From Streptomyces flaveolus (GTDB taxonomy: Bacteria; Actinomycetota; Actinomycetes; Streptomycetales; Streptomycetaceae): 64,000 nt of DNA. Below, in pieces: positions 25,115 through 34,742 of the stretch. The notes below the pieces were generated by a model that had not been told where the DNA came from, did no database searches, and saw nothing but the letters and a program-made list of their open reading frames with translations. The position numbers were made by a program, and so were the translations under genes. Positions within the stretch are counted from its first letter, which is position 1. Each line of letters opens with the position of its first letter. The DNA lies in the NCBI RefSeq assembly GCF_000716535.1, contig NZ_JNWV01000024.1:62001-126000 (forward strand), written 5' to 3'.

Positions 25115-25834
25115 ATGCACGAACTACTAGCCGAGGCAGTCGAAGCCCACGGCGGGATCACACGTTGGCGTGAGTTGACCCAAGCGCGTGCCACCCTGGT
25201 CAGCGGCGGTCATCTGTTCGCCGTAAAGGGCTTGCCACAGGATCCCGCGCCGCGCGAGATGACCATTCTTCTCCACGAGGAGCACGCCTCGGTCAGGCCC
25301 TTCGGGGCCCCCGACCAGAAGACCGACTTCACGCCCGGACGCGTGAGCATCGACAAGCTCGACGGGCGCGTGGTGGCCGAACGCCAGGACCCACGATCAT
25401 CCTTCAGCGGCCATACTCTGCAGACCCCCTGGGACCCGCTGGATCGCGCGTACTTCAACGGCTACGCCCTGTGGACCTACCTCACAACCCCGTTCCTGCT
25501 GGCCATGCCCGGTTTCACAGTTACCGAGATCGAGCCGTGGCGGGAAGGAGACGAACTCTGGCGAGGACTGCGAGCCACGTTTCCACCCGAGATCGCCAGC
25601 CACAGCACTCACCAGGACTTCTACTTCGGCCACGACCGGTTGCTGCGCCGACACGACTATCACGTCGACGTCGCAGGCGGATTCGCCGCCGCACAGTACG
25701 TCTACGACTGCGTGGAAGCGGACGGCATCGTGCTGCCCACCAAGCGCCGGGCCTACCGCCGCGATGCTGATGGCCGTCCCGTCCTCGATCAGGTCATGGT
25801 CTCGATCGACCTCGACGATCTGCACTTCAGCTGA
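25115..25834 (+). CDS. Conserved hypothetical protein, 239 residues
   Basis: A soluble protein starting MHELLAEAVEAHGGITRWRE. DPLDRAYFNGYALWTYLTTP, EPWREGDELWRGLRATFPPE and LRRHDYHVDVAGGFAAAQYV follow, ending in LPTKRRAYRRDADGRPV. It resembles a family of uncharacterised bacterial proteins with an LolA/LppX-like beta-sheet pattern (from memory; function unassigned). GGAGA lies nine bases before the ATG. No signal peptide. Monocistronic. Confidence 0.75.
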   Translation: MHELLAEAVEAHGGITRWRELTQARATLVSGGHLFAVKGLPQDPAPREMTILLHEEHASVRPFGAPDQKTDFTPGRVSIDKLDGRVVAERQDPRSSFSGHTLQTPWDPLDRAYFNGYALWTYLTTPFLLAMPGFTVTEIEPWREGDELWRGLRATFPPEIASHSTHQDFYFGHDRLLRRHDYHVDVAGGFAAAQYVYDCVEADGIVLPTKRRAYRRDADGRPVLDQVMVSIDLDDLHFS

Positions 25835-26074
25835 CCCCAGGAGCTCAACACCTGCTCGGTGAGATGACGCGGACTGATGAGCCAAGGGACGTGCGAGCAC
25901 AGACTGGTCTGAGGTCATCGCTCGCGAAGAGGAAACCTGTGGGTGTAGCTGCGTCTCGGGTCAGCCGATCTGGGGTGTTGCGATGACTGTGACCACCTCG
26001 GGGCGTTGTTATGGGCGGCGCTCTGTCGGGATATTTGCTGGTCGCCGCTTGTTGATGGTGGTCATACTGCCGCG

Positions 26075-26605
26075 ATGGATCCAGTGACTCTCGAGACCGA
26101 CCGTCTGGTGCTGCGGGCCTTCACACCTGCCGACGTGGATGCGGTGTACGAAGCCTGCCAGGACGAGGACATCCAGTTCTACACCCCGGTGCCGGTGCCG
26201 TACCGGCGTGCGGACGCGGAGAAGCTCGTCGGCGAGAAGCTGCCCGCTCAGTGGGCCGAGGACAAGGACTACACCCTCGGCGCGTTCCGCAAGGACACCG
26301 GCGCCCTGGTCGGCTCGTACTGCCTGACCCTCGTCAGCCGCGGCGTCTGGGAGCTCGGTTACTGGGCGGTCAAGGAACAGCGCGGACGCGGGTACTCGGT
26401 GGAAGCCGCTCGGACCCTGTGCGACTGGGGCTGGGCCACCCTCGATGTCCACCGCATCGAGTGGTGGGCCATGGCCGGGAACACCGGATCTCGTGCCGTC
26501 GCCGAGAAACTCGGCTTCACCGTCGAAGGGACACTGCGCCATCGCGGCATCGCCAACGATGGCAAGCCGCACGACTGGTGGGTGGGCGGACTGCTGAGGC
26601 CCTGA
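26075..26605 (+). CDS. GNAT-family N-acetyltransferase (RimJ/RimL type)
   Basis: A 176-residue acetyl-CoA-dependent acetyltransferase. TLETDRLVLRAFTPADVDAV is the RimJ/RimL N-terminus. WELGYWAVKEQRGRGYSVEA is motif A with the acetyl-CoA pyrophosphate loop (QRGRGY), and NTGSRAVAEKLGFTVEGTLR is motif B. The target (protein N-terminus, amino-sugar or drug) cannot be told. Stand-alone gene. Confidence 0.9.
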   Translation: MDPVTLETDRLVLRAFTPADVDAVYEACQDEDIQFYTPVPVPYRRADAEKLVGEKLPAQWAEDKDYTLGAFRKDTGALVGSYCLTLVSRGVWELGYWAVKEQRGRGYSVEAARTLCDWGWATLDVHRIEWWAMAGNTGSRAVAEKLGFTVEGTLRHRGIANDGKPHDWWVGGLLRP

Positions 26606-27106
26606 CGCTCGGGCCTGTGCTCGGCCGGCCACGTTCGCTCCTGCGCGGGCAAGTTCCCAGCTCGGACAGCCCCCACAGAAGGGCCACACCTATTGATCAC
26701 CGGCGGGCAATCCTGATCTGGCACTGGCCGCACAGGTTCTTCGCATGTGACCAAGACGAAGTCGCCCCGTGCTGCCTTGACCCATCCTGCCTTCTGCAGC
26801 GCATCACATGCACAACTCAGCTGTCTGGCCGAAGAGTTGGTCCAGCTGCGGCTCGCCCGGCGCGGGTCGGAGCCTAGTGAGCGGCGTGGGGCGGGGCAGC
26901 CGCGGGAGGCCGGTGCCGACCCGAAGCACGACCTGGTCTTCACCGACCCCCTGCTCGTCACCCCCGGTCCGCCTACGCACCAGGGTGGAACCCGGCGTAC
27001 CCGTCGCCGCATACCAGGTGCGGGTCCCCTGGCCGGTGGCCGACATGGTGCCGGCCACCGTCTGGCGCAAGGGCTGCGGTTCGGCTGACTGGAGATTGGC
27101 GTGGCG
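26606..27106. other. No gene recognised
   Basis: A plus-strand frame near 26.79-26.97 kb (LAEELVQLRLARRGSEPSER) has moderate codon bias but no start, motif or context. It may be debris of a lost gene. Confidence 0.4.
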
Positions 27107-28363
27107 TCAGGCGGTCGGGCTGCCCGCGACCCACTGCTCCCACGGCATGTTCCAGTCGCTGAGGCCGTTGTCCGGGGCCAGCCTGGTCTTGTCGTCGGAG
27201 TTCTTGACGATCACGACGTCGCCGATCATCGACTGGTCGAAGAACCACGCGGCGGGCTGTTTGCCGTCGCCGCCGTCCCTGTCGTCCTTCAGGCCCACGC
27301 AACCGTGGCTGGTGTTCACCTTGCCGAAGACCGAGTCGGCAGCCCAGTAGTTGCCGTGGATGAACGTGCCCGAGTCGGTCAGGCGCATGGCGTGCGGTAC
27401 GGCCTTGATGTCGTACGAGGGCTTGCCGTCCTTCTCCGTGAGGCCGACGCTCGCACCGTTCATATGGACATGCTCGAACTTCTCGGAGATCACCATCTGA
27501 CCGTTGTACGTCGGGTGCTCGGTGCTGCCGGACGAGATCGGGATGGTCTTGATCGTCTTGCCGTCCCGTACGACGGTCATCTGCTTGGTCTTGGCGTCGA
27601 CCGTGCTGATCTGGCTCCGGCCGATCTTGAACGTGACCGTCTTCTGGATGCCGTGGCGGTTGAGCGTGACGGTGACGGTGGAGCGGGGCTTCCAGTACTT
27701 CTCGGGGCGGAAGTCCAGGCGGTGGGCGTTGAGCCAGTGCCCGACGACCTGCTGGCCGCTGCTGGAGCTGACGTGGATCTCCGACTCCACGGCGGCCTTG
27801 TCGCTGTCCCCGATCGCCTTGTCGAAGTTGACCGTCACTGGCATGCCCACGCCGACGGTCGAGCCGTCTTGAGGAGAGAGGTGCCCGATGAAGTCGTTCG
27901 GGGAGACCGTGGTGATCGTGGCGTTACCGGTGACGGAGCGACCCTTGGCGTCCTCGGCCTCTGCGGTGATCTGATACCGGGTGGCACGCTCCAGCCGGCC
28001 GTTCGGCTTCCAGGAAGTACCGTCCGCGGACAGAGCGCCCGGGGTCTCGGCACCGGTCGCGATGGCGGTCATGGTCACCTTGGTGAGCTTGCCCTTGCTG
28101 ACGGTCACACTGACCGGACCGTTGATCGCGACACCGTAGGCGCCTTGCCCCGGCGTGATGTCTATTCGCGCGTCTGAAGCTTCCTGGGTGCCTGCCTGAC
28201 TGGCCGACGCCTGCGGTTTCGGCTGGTTCCCGGCGTCGTTGCCGCTGGCGGCGGCGTTGCTTGTACCCGCGAGGGCCGTGACTGCGAGTACGCCGCCGAG
28301 TACGCCGGTCGTAGCCACCAGGCCGGTGCGACTTGTGAACAGCGTGATCAAGCGCTTCTCCAT
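27107..28363 (-). CDS. L,D-transpeptidase (YkuD) with Ig-like domains
   Basis: A 418-residue exported peptidoglycan cross-linking enzyme forming 3-3 bonds. A signal peptide (TGLVATTGVLGGVLAVTALA, then GTSNAAA) precedes two beta-sandwich domains of the actinobacterial LdtMt2 type. The C-terminal YkuD domain has MRLTDSGTFIHGNYW and NTSHGCVGL with catalytic Cys355 and the preceding His. WFFDQSMIGDVVIVKNS and a terminal DWNMPWEQWVAGSPTA complete the usual shape. No lipobox is seen. The ATG is chosen to begin the signal peptide properly. Confidence 0.93.
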   Translation of the reverse strand: MEKRLITLFTSRTGLVATTGVLGGVLAVTALAGTSNAAASGNDAGNQPKPQASASQAGTQEASDARIDITPGQGAYGVAINGPVSVTVSKGKLTKVTMTAIATGAETPGALSADGTSWKPNGRLERATRYQITAEAEDAKGRSVTGNATITTVSPNDFIGHLSPQDGSTVGVGMPVTVNFDKAIGDSDKAAVESEIHVSSSSGQQVVGHWLNAHRLDFRPEKYWKPRSTVTVTLNRHGIQKTVTFKIGRSQISTVDAKTKQMTVVRDGKTIKTIPISSGSTEHPTYNGQMVISEKFEHVHMNGASVGLTEKDGKPSYDIKAVPHAMRLTDSGTFIHGNYWAADSVFGKVNTSHGCVGLKDDRDGGDGKQPAAWFFDQSMIGDVVIVKNSDDKTRLAPDNGLSDWNMPWEQWVAGSPTA

Positions 28364-28619
28364 GTCACTGGTCTGTGCATTCCTGCGCTGATCGCCGAGG
28401 GGGTGCAACCAGCCATGCCATCACTTATAGGCATACCGATACCCAAAAACAGGCAAATTGTGGTGAAGACCACGCATTGTCGCGGCCCCGATCGGGACGC
28501 TTACGGGCGTCACGCTGAGGTCACCGGCGCCCGGTGCAACGGCACCGGACCGATGACATTCCGCCTGCGCGAGAGCCTGATCGCCGACCTCCGCACCGGC
28601 TGACCCGCACCGAACGGCG

Positions 28620-29519
28620 CTACACCGCGGCCTTCTCCGCCTGGCCCGGTGCCTCCTCGTCGGCGTTCAGGCACTCAGCCAGGCAACGCGTCCGGGAGAG
28701 CCGGAGGACACCGTAGGTGAGCAGGCCGAAGCCGAGCAGGGCCGACGGGATCCACGGCCCCGTGCGGGGCTGCTCGGCGTAGAGCGTCACTCCCAGCACG
28801 ACACCGGTCACGGCGTCGGTGAGGGTCAGAGCGGGCTGTGAGCCGATGAGCGGTCCGGCCTGCATCGCGGCGCCCAGCAGGAAAAGGGAGGTACCGCCGA
28901 TCACCGCGAAGCCGTACGTCTGCCAGGACAGGAGGAACGCCACGAGTCCCTGATCGCCCAGGACGTCCATGGCCGTCTTCATCAGTGCCGCGGCGAGCGC
29001 GTTGCCGAGAGCAGCGCCGGCGGCCAGGGCGGCCGCCCGCGTCAGGCCGAAGGGCCGACGCAGGGCGGAGAGCACGAGTGCCGTTCCGATGGCGCCGATG
29101 ACGACGAGGGTCGGCAGCCACCAGACCACCGGTACCCGCTCACGTCCCCCGGAAGGCGCGAGCGAGAGCAGGAAGACGGCGAGCCCGACGGCGATGTACG
29201 CCACCGAGGCCCAGGACCTGCGTGATCGACGCACGTGGAAGACCATCCCGCCGATCACGAGCGCCAGTGGCAGTTCCAGGATGAAGACCGGCTGCACGAC
29301 GGCCAGCGAACCGGAGGCCAGCGCCAGTGCCTGGAGGATCGCCGACAGCGTCACACCGGCTATGCCCGCGAGCCAGACCGGCGTCCGCAACAGGTCGGCC
29401 AGCAGCCCGATACGCAATGACGTCGACGCGGGCACGGTCAGCGCCGCACGCCGCTGCAGCACCGTTCCCAGCGCATTGCTGCAGGCCGCGAGAACGGCGA
29501 GAACGACGGAAAGGATCAT
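28620..29519 (-). CDS. DMT-superfamily transporter
   Basis: A 299-residue membrane protein with about ten helices, starting MILSVVLAVLAACSNALGTV. Helices 3-4 contain SGSLAVVQPVFILELPLALV, and a later one SWQTYGFAVIGGTSLFLLGA. The pattern fits DMT proteins (DUF-type, magnesium/EamA-like) widespread in actinobacteria. AAGGAGAG precedes the ATG. It is distinct from the EamA protein at 18.8 kb. Substrate unknown. Confidence 0.83.
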   Translation of the reverse strand: MILSVVLAVLAACSNALGTVLQRRAALTVPASTSLRIGLLADLLRTPVWLAGIAGVTLSAILQALALASGSLAVVQPVFILELPLALVIGGMVFHVRRSRRSWASVAYIAVGLAVFLLSLAPSGGRERVPVVWWLPTLVVIGAIGTALVLSALRRPFGLTRAAALAAGAALGNALAAALMKTAMDVLGDQGLVAFLLSWQTYGFAVIGGTSLFLLGAAMQAGPLIGSQPALTLTDAVTGVVLGVTLYAEQPRTGPWIPSALLGFGLLTYGVLRLSRTRCLAECLNADEEAPGQAEKAAV

Positions 29520-29639
29520 GGCCGCTGCTCTCCTTACCAGCCCCGGGGTACCGTCCACCGCTGTGGCTGAGAACAACCAACGCAGTCGGCATGGCATTCC
29601 GCGGGCGTTCTGTTCCGTACCGTGCCATCGCGGAATCTC

Positions 29640-29890
29640 CGGCGTCACCCGTTCGGCCAGGTCGGCGGGCTCGGCGTGCCGGGACATGTACTTCTCGACG
29701 TACGTGCGCACGGGCGCTCGGCGACGACGCGCTTGCCCGCCGCCCGTGCGTCGGTCGGGGCGTCGTGCACCAGCCGGGGCGCGCTGGCCCGTCCGGTGAG
29801 TTTCCCGGCGACCCCGGTGGGGGGATCGAAGATCGGCTGGTCGCCATGATCGTGGTGGTCGTGACGCCGGTCCTGCCGTCGGCCTCGACC
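29640..29890 (-). pseudogene. Remnant of an unrecognised gene
   Basis: Minus-strand frames read IFDPPTGVAGKLTGRASAPR and, after a frame change, YVEKYMSRHAEPADLAERVT followed by PEIPRW. Together they look like one damaged protein. There is no start or known domain. It lies immediately downstream of the IclR remnant, with which it may once have formed a pair. Confidence 0.35.
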
Positions 29891-30049
29891 TCGTGACGCT
29901 GCCGGTCCGGCACGTGCTGAACGGCGGGCGTGGCCGGGTCCGTCACCGCGACTCCTTGGTGGTCGGGGCGGGCTTCGTGGCGGCGGGCTGTGCGGGCACG
30001 GGGAGGCGTGGCCGTGCGGGCGACGGTCTGCCCGGCTCGGCCTACGGGT

Positions 30050-30560
30050 GGCGGGTGAGCCGCCGCCCGCATCTCCGCGATCCGGCGGAGGCATCCCGGG
30101 AGCCCGCGGTCGGTGCGATGTCCAGCTCGGGCGTGGAGGTGGCGCGGTGTCCGGGCAAGCGAGGCGCCCGTGGGCGCGGGGCTCGGCACCCGCCTGATGC
30201 CGCGGCCCGGCCGGCACGGCTGCATGGGCCGCCGAGCCTCGCCGACCGGGACGACGACACCGATCGCCGCGACCGGCCGGGCGTTCCTCCCCCGTACGGG
30301 GACGGCGATGCCCGTCACCCGAGCGTCGATGAACCCGTCACCCCCGGCGTAATGCCGTCCGGGCATGCACCCACAGGCGGCGCGGGTCGTTCGGTCCGTC
30401 GGGTTCGGTCGCTCAGCCTCATCAGCCCTCCGGCGAGCACCTCCTGCGGGGCCCGGGGCTCGGGGTGCGCAGGCAGCACGGTGACGGCCCTGAGCCACGA
30501 GCGCGTCGGTCCGTCGAGCACGGTGAGCTGGGTGTGCTGCGGCGCCGACGCGGGGACATC
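30050..30560 (-). pseudogene. IclR-family regulator remnant
   Basis: Three blocks of an IclR effector domain are recognisable in order on the minus strand: QLTVLDGPTRSWLRAV, then VTGIAVPVRGRNARPVAAIG followed by VVVP, then LPGCLRRIAEMRAAA. The helix-turn-helix N-terminus and the connecting part are missing or out of frame. Not functional. Confidence 0.55.
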
Positions 30561-31180
30561 CTCCGGGAGGGGGTGGGTGTGGCGGGCCGGCTGACCTTCA
30601 TCGGCCGCATGGGCGCCGGCAAGATCCGCGACCAAGCTCCGGTGCGACGGTGGCCCGGGGGGCCGAGCCGCCCGGTGCGGCGATCTCTCTGCCACAGATG
30701 AGGGGCTTCGTAGCCCTCGTCGACCACCCTGGGTGCGCTCCCTGTGCACCGCCGTGCTCGGCCCGGACTACCGCACATCGTCGAGATCGGCGAAGTCGCA
30801 CTACGACCGCTATGTGGAGCGTGCCGTGCGCAAGTACGCGCAACGAGGTGACATCTCCGTCCGGACCGCTCCGACGGTCCACCGCGACACCACAAACCGC
30901 TCTCCCCAGCCCCGCCCCGCCCCGTCCTCGGCGTTGACTGCCCCGATGCGAACAACGGGGAGCGCCACGACCTCGCCGTCACCTCGACTGCCCCCATCCT
31001 CACCCCAACCGACCCATCGTCGCGTCGCAGCCCACCGCGTCCACCACATCCACCACGTCAGCACCCTCACACCTGGCTGCGACCCGCTGCCCGAGCTCGA
31101 CGTGCAGTCAGATCGCCATCGGTGACCCCGGCTACGCTTTAGCCAGGAAGCTGAACAGGGACGTACCGAAACTCCGGCCC
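30561..31180. other. Degraded region
   Basis: A plus-strand frame near 30.73-30.87 kb (RSAKSHYDRYVERAVRKYAQ) looks coding over about 45 residues and then degenerates. Nothing else is recognisable. Probably debris from rearrangement. Confidence 0.35.
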
Positions 31181-31982
31181 CTAGGTTTCGCCGCTGCCGC
31201 CGGGCAGCGGACGCTCCATCAGCGTGGAAGCCGGCTGGTGAAGGTCTAATATCTGGCCCACGGCACTGTTCAACAACTCCTTGGCCTTCGCCGGCAGATC
31301 GGTCTGCCAAGCCGCTTCCAGGAACCGCAGCATGTCGCTGTAGGAGCGGTTGAAGTCGTCCAGGAGTCTCCTCGTGACAATGTCGGGCGCCGATGGGCCC
31401 GTTGTTCCCCAGCCACCGGACGGCACGGTGGCCATGGGCCGGCAGCGAGGCATGGGGATCTCGTCGCCGACGAACTCCCACCGGTCCGGGTTCTCGGCGG
31501 TCTTGACGAGCTTGTGGCCGTGGTAAATCTCCCGGAAGACATAGAAGTGGGCCAACTCGTGGGCCTCCCCGGGATGGGGATTCTCCGGCGACGCCGAGGT
31601 GCCTCGCCCTGTTCCTTGATCACGCCGATCGCGTGGTCGCCCTGGCGGCCGTGATCGGGTGATCGGGTTCCTCGATGCGCGCGTACATGTCCAGGTCGGC
31701 GAGGCGGGGGACGCCGCCAGTGGTGGTGAGCAGATTGTCAGCGAGGCCCAGGTGCGACATCTCGTCGAAGGCGATCTCTCGAATGGCGTGGAAGACGCCC
31801 TCGTCCTGGCTCGGGTCCTCGATCGACCACAGTCCGCACAAGTAGGGTGGGAGCGTGGCGAGTTCCAGCAGAACGGCTTGCTGCAACGACTCCCTCAATT
31901 GGAGAGCCCCCGGACACGAAGTCCGCTTCGACTTCCGTAAGGTTCGTTTCGGTATCGGGCTTCGAATCACAGCCCTTTTCAT
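31181..31982 (-). pseudogene. Ferritin-like domain protein, frameshifted and internally deleted
   Basis: Two parts of a VioB/ferritin-like (PF12902-type) protein lie in different frames. The N-terminal part has LRESLQQAVLLELATLPPYL and FHAIREIAFDEMSHLGLADN (metal-binding E-x2-H helix), and ends near EEPDHPI. The C-terminal part has HELAHFYVFREIYHGHKLVK and TRRLLDDFNRSYSDMLRFLE. Between them the frame changes twice (about 31650 and 31600), and roughly 30 residues usual for the family seem absent. It diverges from the amidase-like gene. Confidence 0.7.
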
Positions 31983-32122
31983 CGTACGTCGCAGAGCCGC
32001 ACACTGCCCCGCTCAAGCACAACGCCATGGGTGGCGCAAATCGGCGTGCAGGCGCAGGCTGAAAAGGGGGAAGAAAAACGGTGACGTCATTACGGCAGTG
32101 CATTGTTGAGAAGGAAATCAAT

Positions 32123-32980
32123 ATGGCCGAGAACATTATGAAGGCGCAACAAAGCGATCTCACTTCGCTGATGGAACGCGCCGCGCGGCGTAATACGACC
32201 GTCCCCTTCGAGGGCTACAGCCGGGAGGACGGCAACATCCCGGGGAACATCATGGTGGCGTCGTCCGACGAATGCGTCTACTCGTTCGCCAAGTCCGACA
32301 TCATGGAACGTGAGCAACTCGGCGAGGACCGGGTCAGGGTGTGGGTGCGGGCGGGAGCCACCGCCTTCCGCCTGAGCCGGATACGCGCCGGTGAGTCCCA
32401 GGACTCGTTCACGGTCGCCATGGAGAACATCGCGCCGCCGGCTTCCCCGCGACTGGCGGGGGACCCGATCCCCGCGAGCGGGGCGGTGACCGCCGAGCAG
32501 ATGGAGCACATCGCCCCTCCGCCGACCGAGGAGCCGGCGGGCGCCCCGCGTTACGCCGGCGGAGACACGGCCCAGGTGACGGTGCCCAGGGTCCTTCCGT
32601 CCCTGTCTTCCGTGGGGAGCTGTTGGACGGCCAGTTGCCTGGGCGGCGACATGTTCGCCAACAACTGCGCCCATTTCCTCTCCGACGCCTTCATCCGCGC
32701 GGGTTACACGGAACTCGCCATGGCCAACCCGTACATCCACGCTCGGTGCTACACCCCCGCCCGTCGGCCGATCCGGGCGCGGGACATGTGGGCCTGGTTC
32801 CAGAACCGAGCCGTGCGCACGAGCCGCACCCCGATGCGCAACACCGGATGGTGGTCCGTCTTCCAGCTCGACGAATCGGTGTACTGGGGTGGCCACGTGC
32901 TGCTGCTCGACACCGACACATGGACGTACTACGGGACCGGGAACCACACCACCTGGCAGCAGTACCTCTACCAGTGGTGA
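32123..32980 (+). CDS. Putative amidase/peptidase-like protein of unfamiliar type
   Basis: A 285-residue protein I cannot place in a named family. The N-terminal 100 residues form a beta-rich domain (VPFEGYSREDGNIPGNIMVA, then RVWVRAGATAFRLSRIRAGE). A proline-rich linker follows, then a C-terminal domain with NNCAHFLSDAFIRAGYTELA, a Cys-bearing helix as in NlpC/P60- or LRAT-like amidases. GGHVLLLDTDTWTYYGTGNH supplies a possible catalytic His. AAGGA precedes the ATG. No signal peptide is obvious. The first 60 codons and the promoter are more AT-rich than neighbouring genes, which may indicate recent arrival. Its divergent neighbour is a broken ferritin-like gene. Confidence 0.65.
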   Translation: MAENIMKAQQSDLTSLMERAARRNTTVPFEGYSREDGNIPGNIMVASSDECVYSFAKSDIMEREQLGEDRVRVWVRAGATAFRLSRIRAGESQDSFTVAMENIAPPASPRLAGDPIPASGAVTAEQMEHIAPPPTEEPAGAPRYAGGDTAQVTVPRVLPSLSSVGSCWTASCLGGDMFANNCAHFLSDAFIRAGYTELAMANPYIHARCYTPARRPIRARDMWAWFQNRAVRTSRTPMRNTGWWSVFQLDESVYWGGHVLLLDTDTWTYYGTGNHTTWQQYLYQW

Positions 32981-32995
32981 TCCGTGCAACCGTCT

Positions 32996-33240
32996 CATGA
33001 GGCGCATAGTCAGGCTCACCGTCGAGGACGTGATCCAAGACGGCGGACCATGCAGCTACGGCTCGGGGAGCCAGCCTGACCCGGCACCGCGCCGGTCGCC
33101 GCCCTGCTGCTGGAGCACATCGCCGGCCGGGACCACATGAACACCGCCACCCAACCCGGCATCCCGCCGGCTCTTCCCCGACCGCCGCGCCGGTCAGCCG
33201 TCCCGCCCCGACCACCTGTGCGCACACCTCAACGTGGGCG
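32996..33240 (+). pseudogene. Site-specific recombinase (integrase-like) remnant
   Basis: In order, across two or three frames: RRIVRLTVEDVIQDGG, MQLRLGEP, then VAALLLEHIAGRDHMNTAT and SRRLFPDRRAGQPSRPDHL. This is the middle part of a streptomycete tyrosine-recombinase-like protein I recognise from memory. One frame change is at an extra C near 33145. The catalytic Arg-His-Tyr region is not present. It sits between the amidase-like gene and the end of the sialidase-like gene. Confidence 0.5.
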
Positions 33241-33269
33241 GTCGGGTCGGCCGACGGTGAACGCGTCGG

Positions 33270-34742
33270 TCAGCCGGTGCGGAGACTGCTGGTGTACACG
33301 TCCGTACGGTTCTGCGGTGCGCCGGAGTGGGTCTCGGTGAGCACCGCCCGTACTCCCTTGCCGTCCGCCACCAGGCCTTGGTAGTCGCCGAGGAAGTGGC
33401 CCCCGGCGAACGGCGCTTGCAGCCAGTCGAAGACGCGCGAGATCCGTCGTTCGGTCCGGAGCTTCGGGTTTCCGTGCCGCAGCGTGGCCAGTTGGTAGGC
33501 GGTGGGCAGGGTGGTGGTGTTCCCGGGCTTGAGGAAGCGCAGGTCGTAGTACGTGAGCGCGACCGTGCCGCGCTCGGCTACCGCGATCGACGGTGAGAAG
33601 GCCGGAACCCCCTTGGGGCTGATCAGCTCCGGGGACCCCCAGGTGCGTCCGCCATCGGTGGACCGCACCAGCTGGACGGAGTCGAACTTTCCACCGGAGA
33701 AGTCCGAGCCCTCGTAGGCCATGTACAGCGTGCCTGTCCTGGGGTCGACGGCCGGGCTCGGCAGGGTGGCCGCGGCGCGCAGCAGTTTGGTGGGGTCGTT
33801 CGGGTCGACCTCCGGTACGGCAGTGTCCCGGGCCACGGTGACCGGGGCGCTCCAGGTCTTTCCGGCGTCGGTCGAGGTGACCACCTCGTAGCGGGCTTCG
33901 ACGACGGTGCTCAGGTCGTCGGAGTAGGTGATCCGGTCGAAGAAGTCGTACAGGGTGCCGGTGCGCCGGTCGGCGACGATCAGATGACCGATGGTCTGGG
34001 TGTTGGGCACGGTGCTGGTGTCGACGAACCGCCGGGCCTTGCTCCAGGTGCGGCCGCCGTCGCGGGTGAGGGAGATGTAGCCGGGACCGTCGAGGGAGCT
34101 GGGGCCGGGTGGGTCGTTGTCGAGGCGGTTCCAGACCTGGTAGGCGGTGCCCCTGCGGATCGGGTCGGCGGTGAGTGAGGGCTTGTCGTTGAAGAACGGC
34201 TGCTCGTCGACGTGCGTGGTGGTGAGGTTCTGCCAAGTGCGGCCACCATCGCGGGACGTGACTGCCAGGAGGGCACTGCGTGTGCTCTTCGTGAAGTCGA
34301 CGCCCTCTCCCCCGGCGTAGACCGTGCCGTCCGGTCCGGTGCTCACCCAGGGGTCGGAGGCCCGTTCGTAGTCCGCGCCACCGGGGGCGCACAGGCTGAA
34401 CGGCAGCGTGCTCCGGCGGAAGGTGTGGCCGTCCGTGGTCCAGCCGGCCGCCAGGCCACGGGCGCCGCCGTCGTTCCAGCGGTCCTGCTGGAACACGGTG
34501 ACCACACGCTTGGGGTCGCGCGGATCGACGGACAGATACGGCTCGACCTCGGTGCCCGGGTAGACGACGCTGTCGGGGGACCTCGCTCCGATGGTGCACT
34601 TCGCGTACGGGTCGCCGTGGGACACCTTGACCAGTGGGGTGCCGTCGGGGTTCCGGTCTGCTGCGGCGGGAGTCGCGCCGGTGACCGTGACGAGTAGGAG
34701 CGCGGCGGTGGTGACGGCGGTCAGGGGCAGGAAGACGCGCAT
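33270..34742 (-). CDS. Secreted Asp-box (sialidase/BNR-repeat) protein
   Basis: A 490-residue exported beta-propeller. A Sec signal peptide (FLPLTAVTTAALLLVTVTGA, then TPAAA) is followed by four clear Asp boxes: SRDGGRTW, TRDGGRTW, STDAGKTW and STDGGRTW. The repeats fit a six-bladed sialidase-like fold, possibly an exo-alpha-sialidase or another carbohydrate-binding propeller. ATG with GGAGG at ten bases upstream is chosen; longer starts would bury the signal peptide. Catalytic residues cannot be confirmed, so enzymatic activity is uncertain. Confidence 0.85.
   Translation of the reverse strand: MRVFLPLTAVTTAALLLVTVTGATPAAADRNPDGTPLVKVSHGDPYAKCTIGARSPDSVVYPGTEVEPYLSVDPRDPKRVVTVFQQDRWNDGGARGLAAGWTTDGHTFRRSTLPFSLCAPGGADYERASDPWVSTGPDGTVYAGGEGVDFTKSTRSALLAVTSRDGGRTWQNLTTTHVDEQPFFNDKPSLTADPIRRGTAYQVWNRLDNDPPGPSSLDGPGYISLTRDGGRTWSKARRFVDTSTVPNTQTIGHLIVADRRTGTLYDFFDRITYSDDLSTVVEARYEVVTSTDAGKTWSAPVTVARDTAVPEVDPNDPTKLLRAAATLPSPAVDPRTGTLYMAYEGSDFSGGKFDSVQLVRSTDGGRTWGSPELISPKGVPAFSPSIAVAERGTVALTYYDLRFLKPGNTTTLPTAYQLATLRHGNPKLRTERRISRVFDWLQAPFAGGHFLGDYQGLVADGKGVRAVLTETHSGAPQNRTDVYTSSLRTG

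Noticed and set aside
33270..34742. Confident sialidase activity
   Set aside because: Asp boxes and propeller pattern are clear, but the arginine triad, Tyr/Glu and Asp of true sialidases could not be assigned, so only the fold is claimed.
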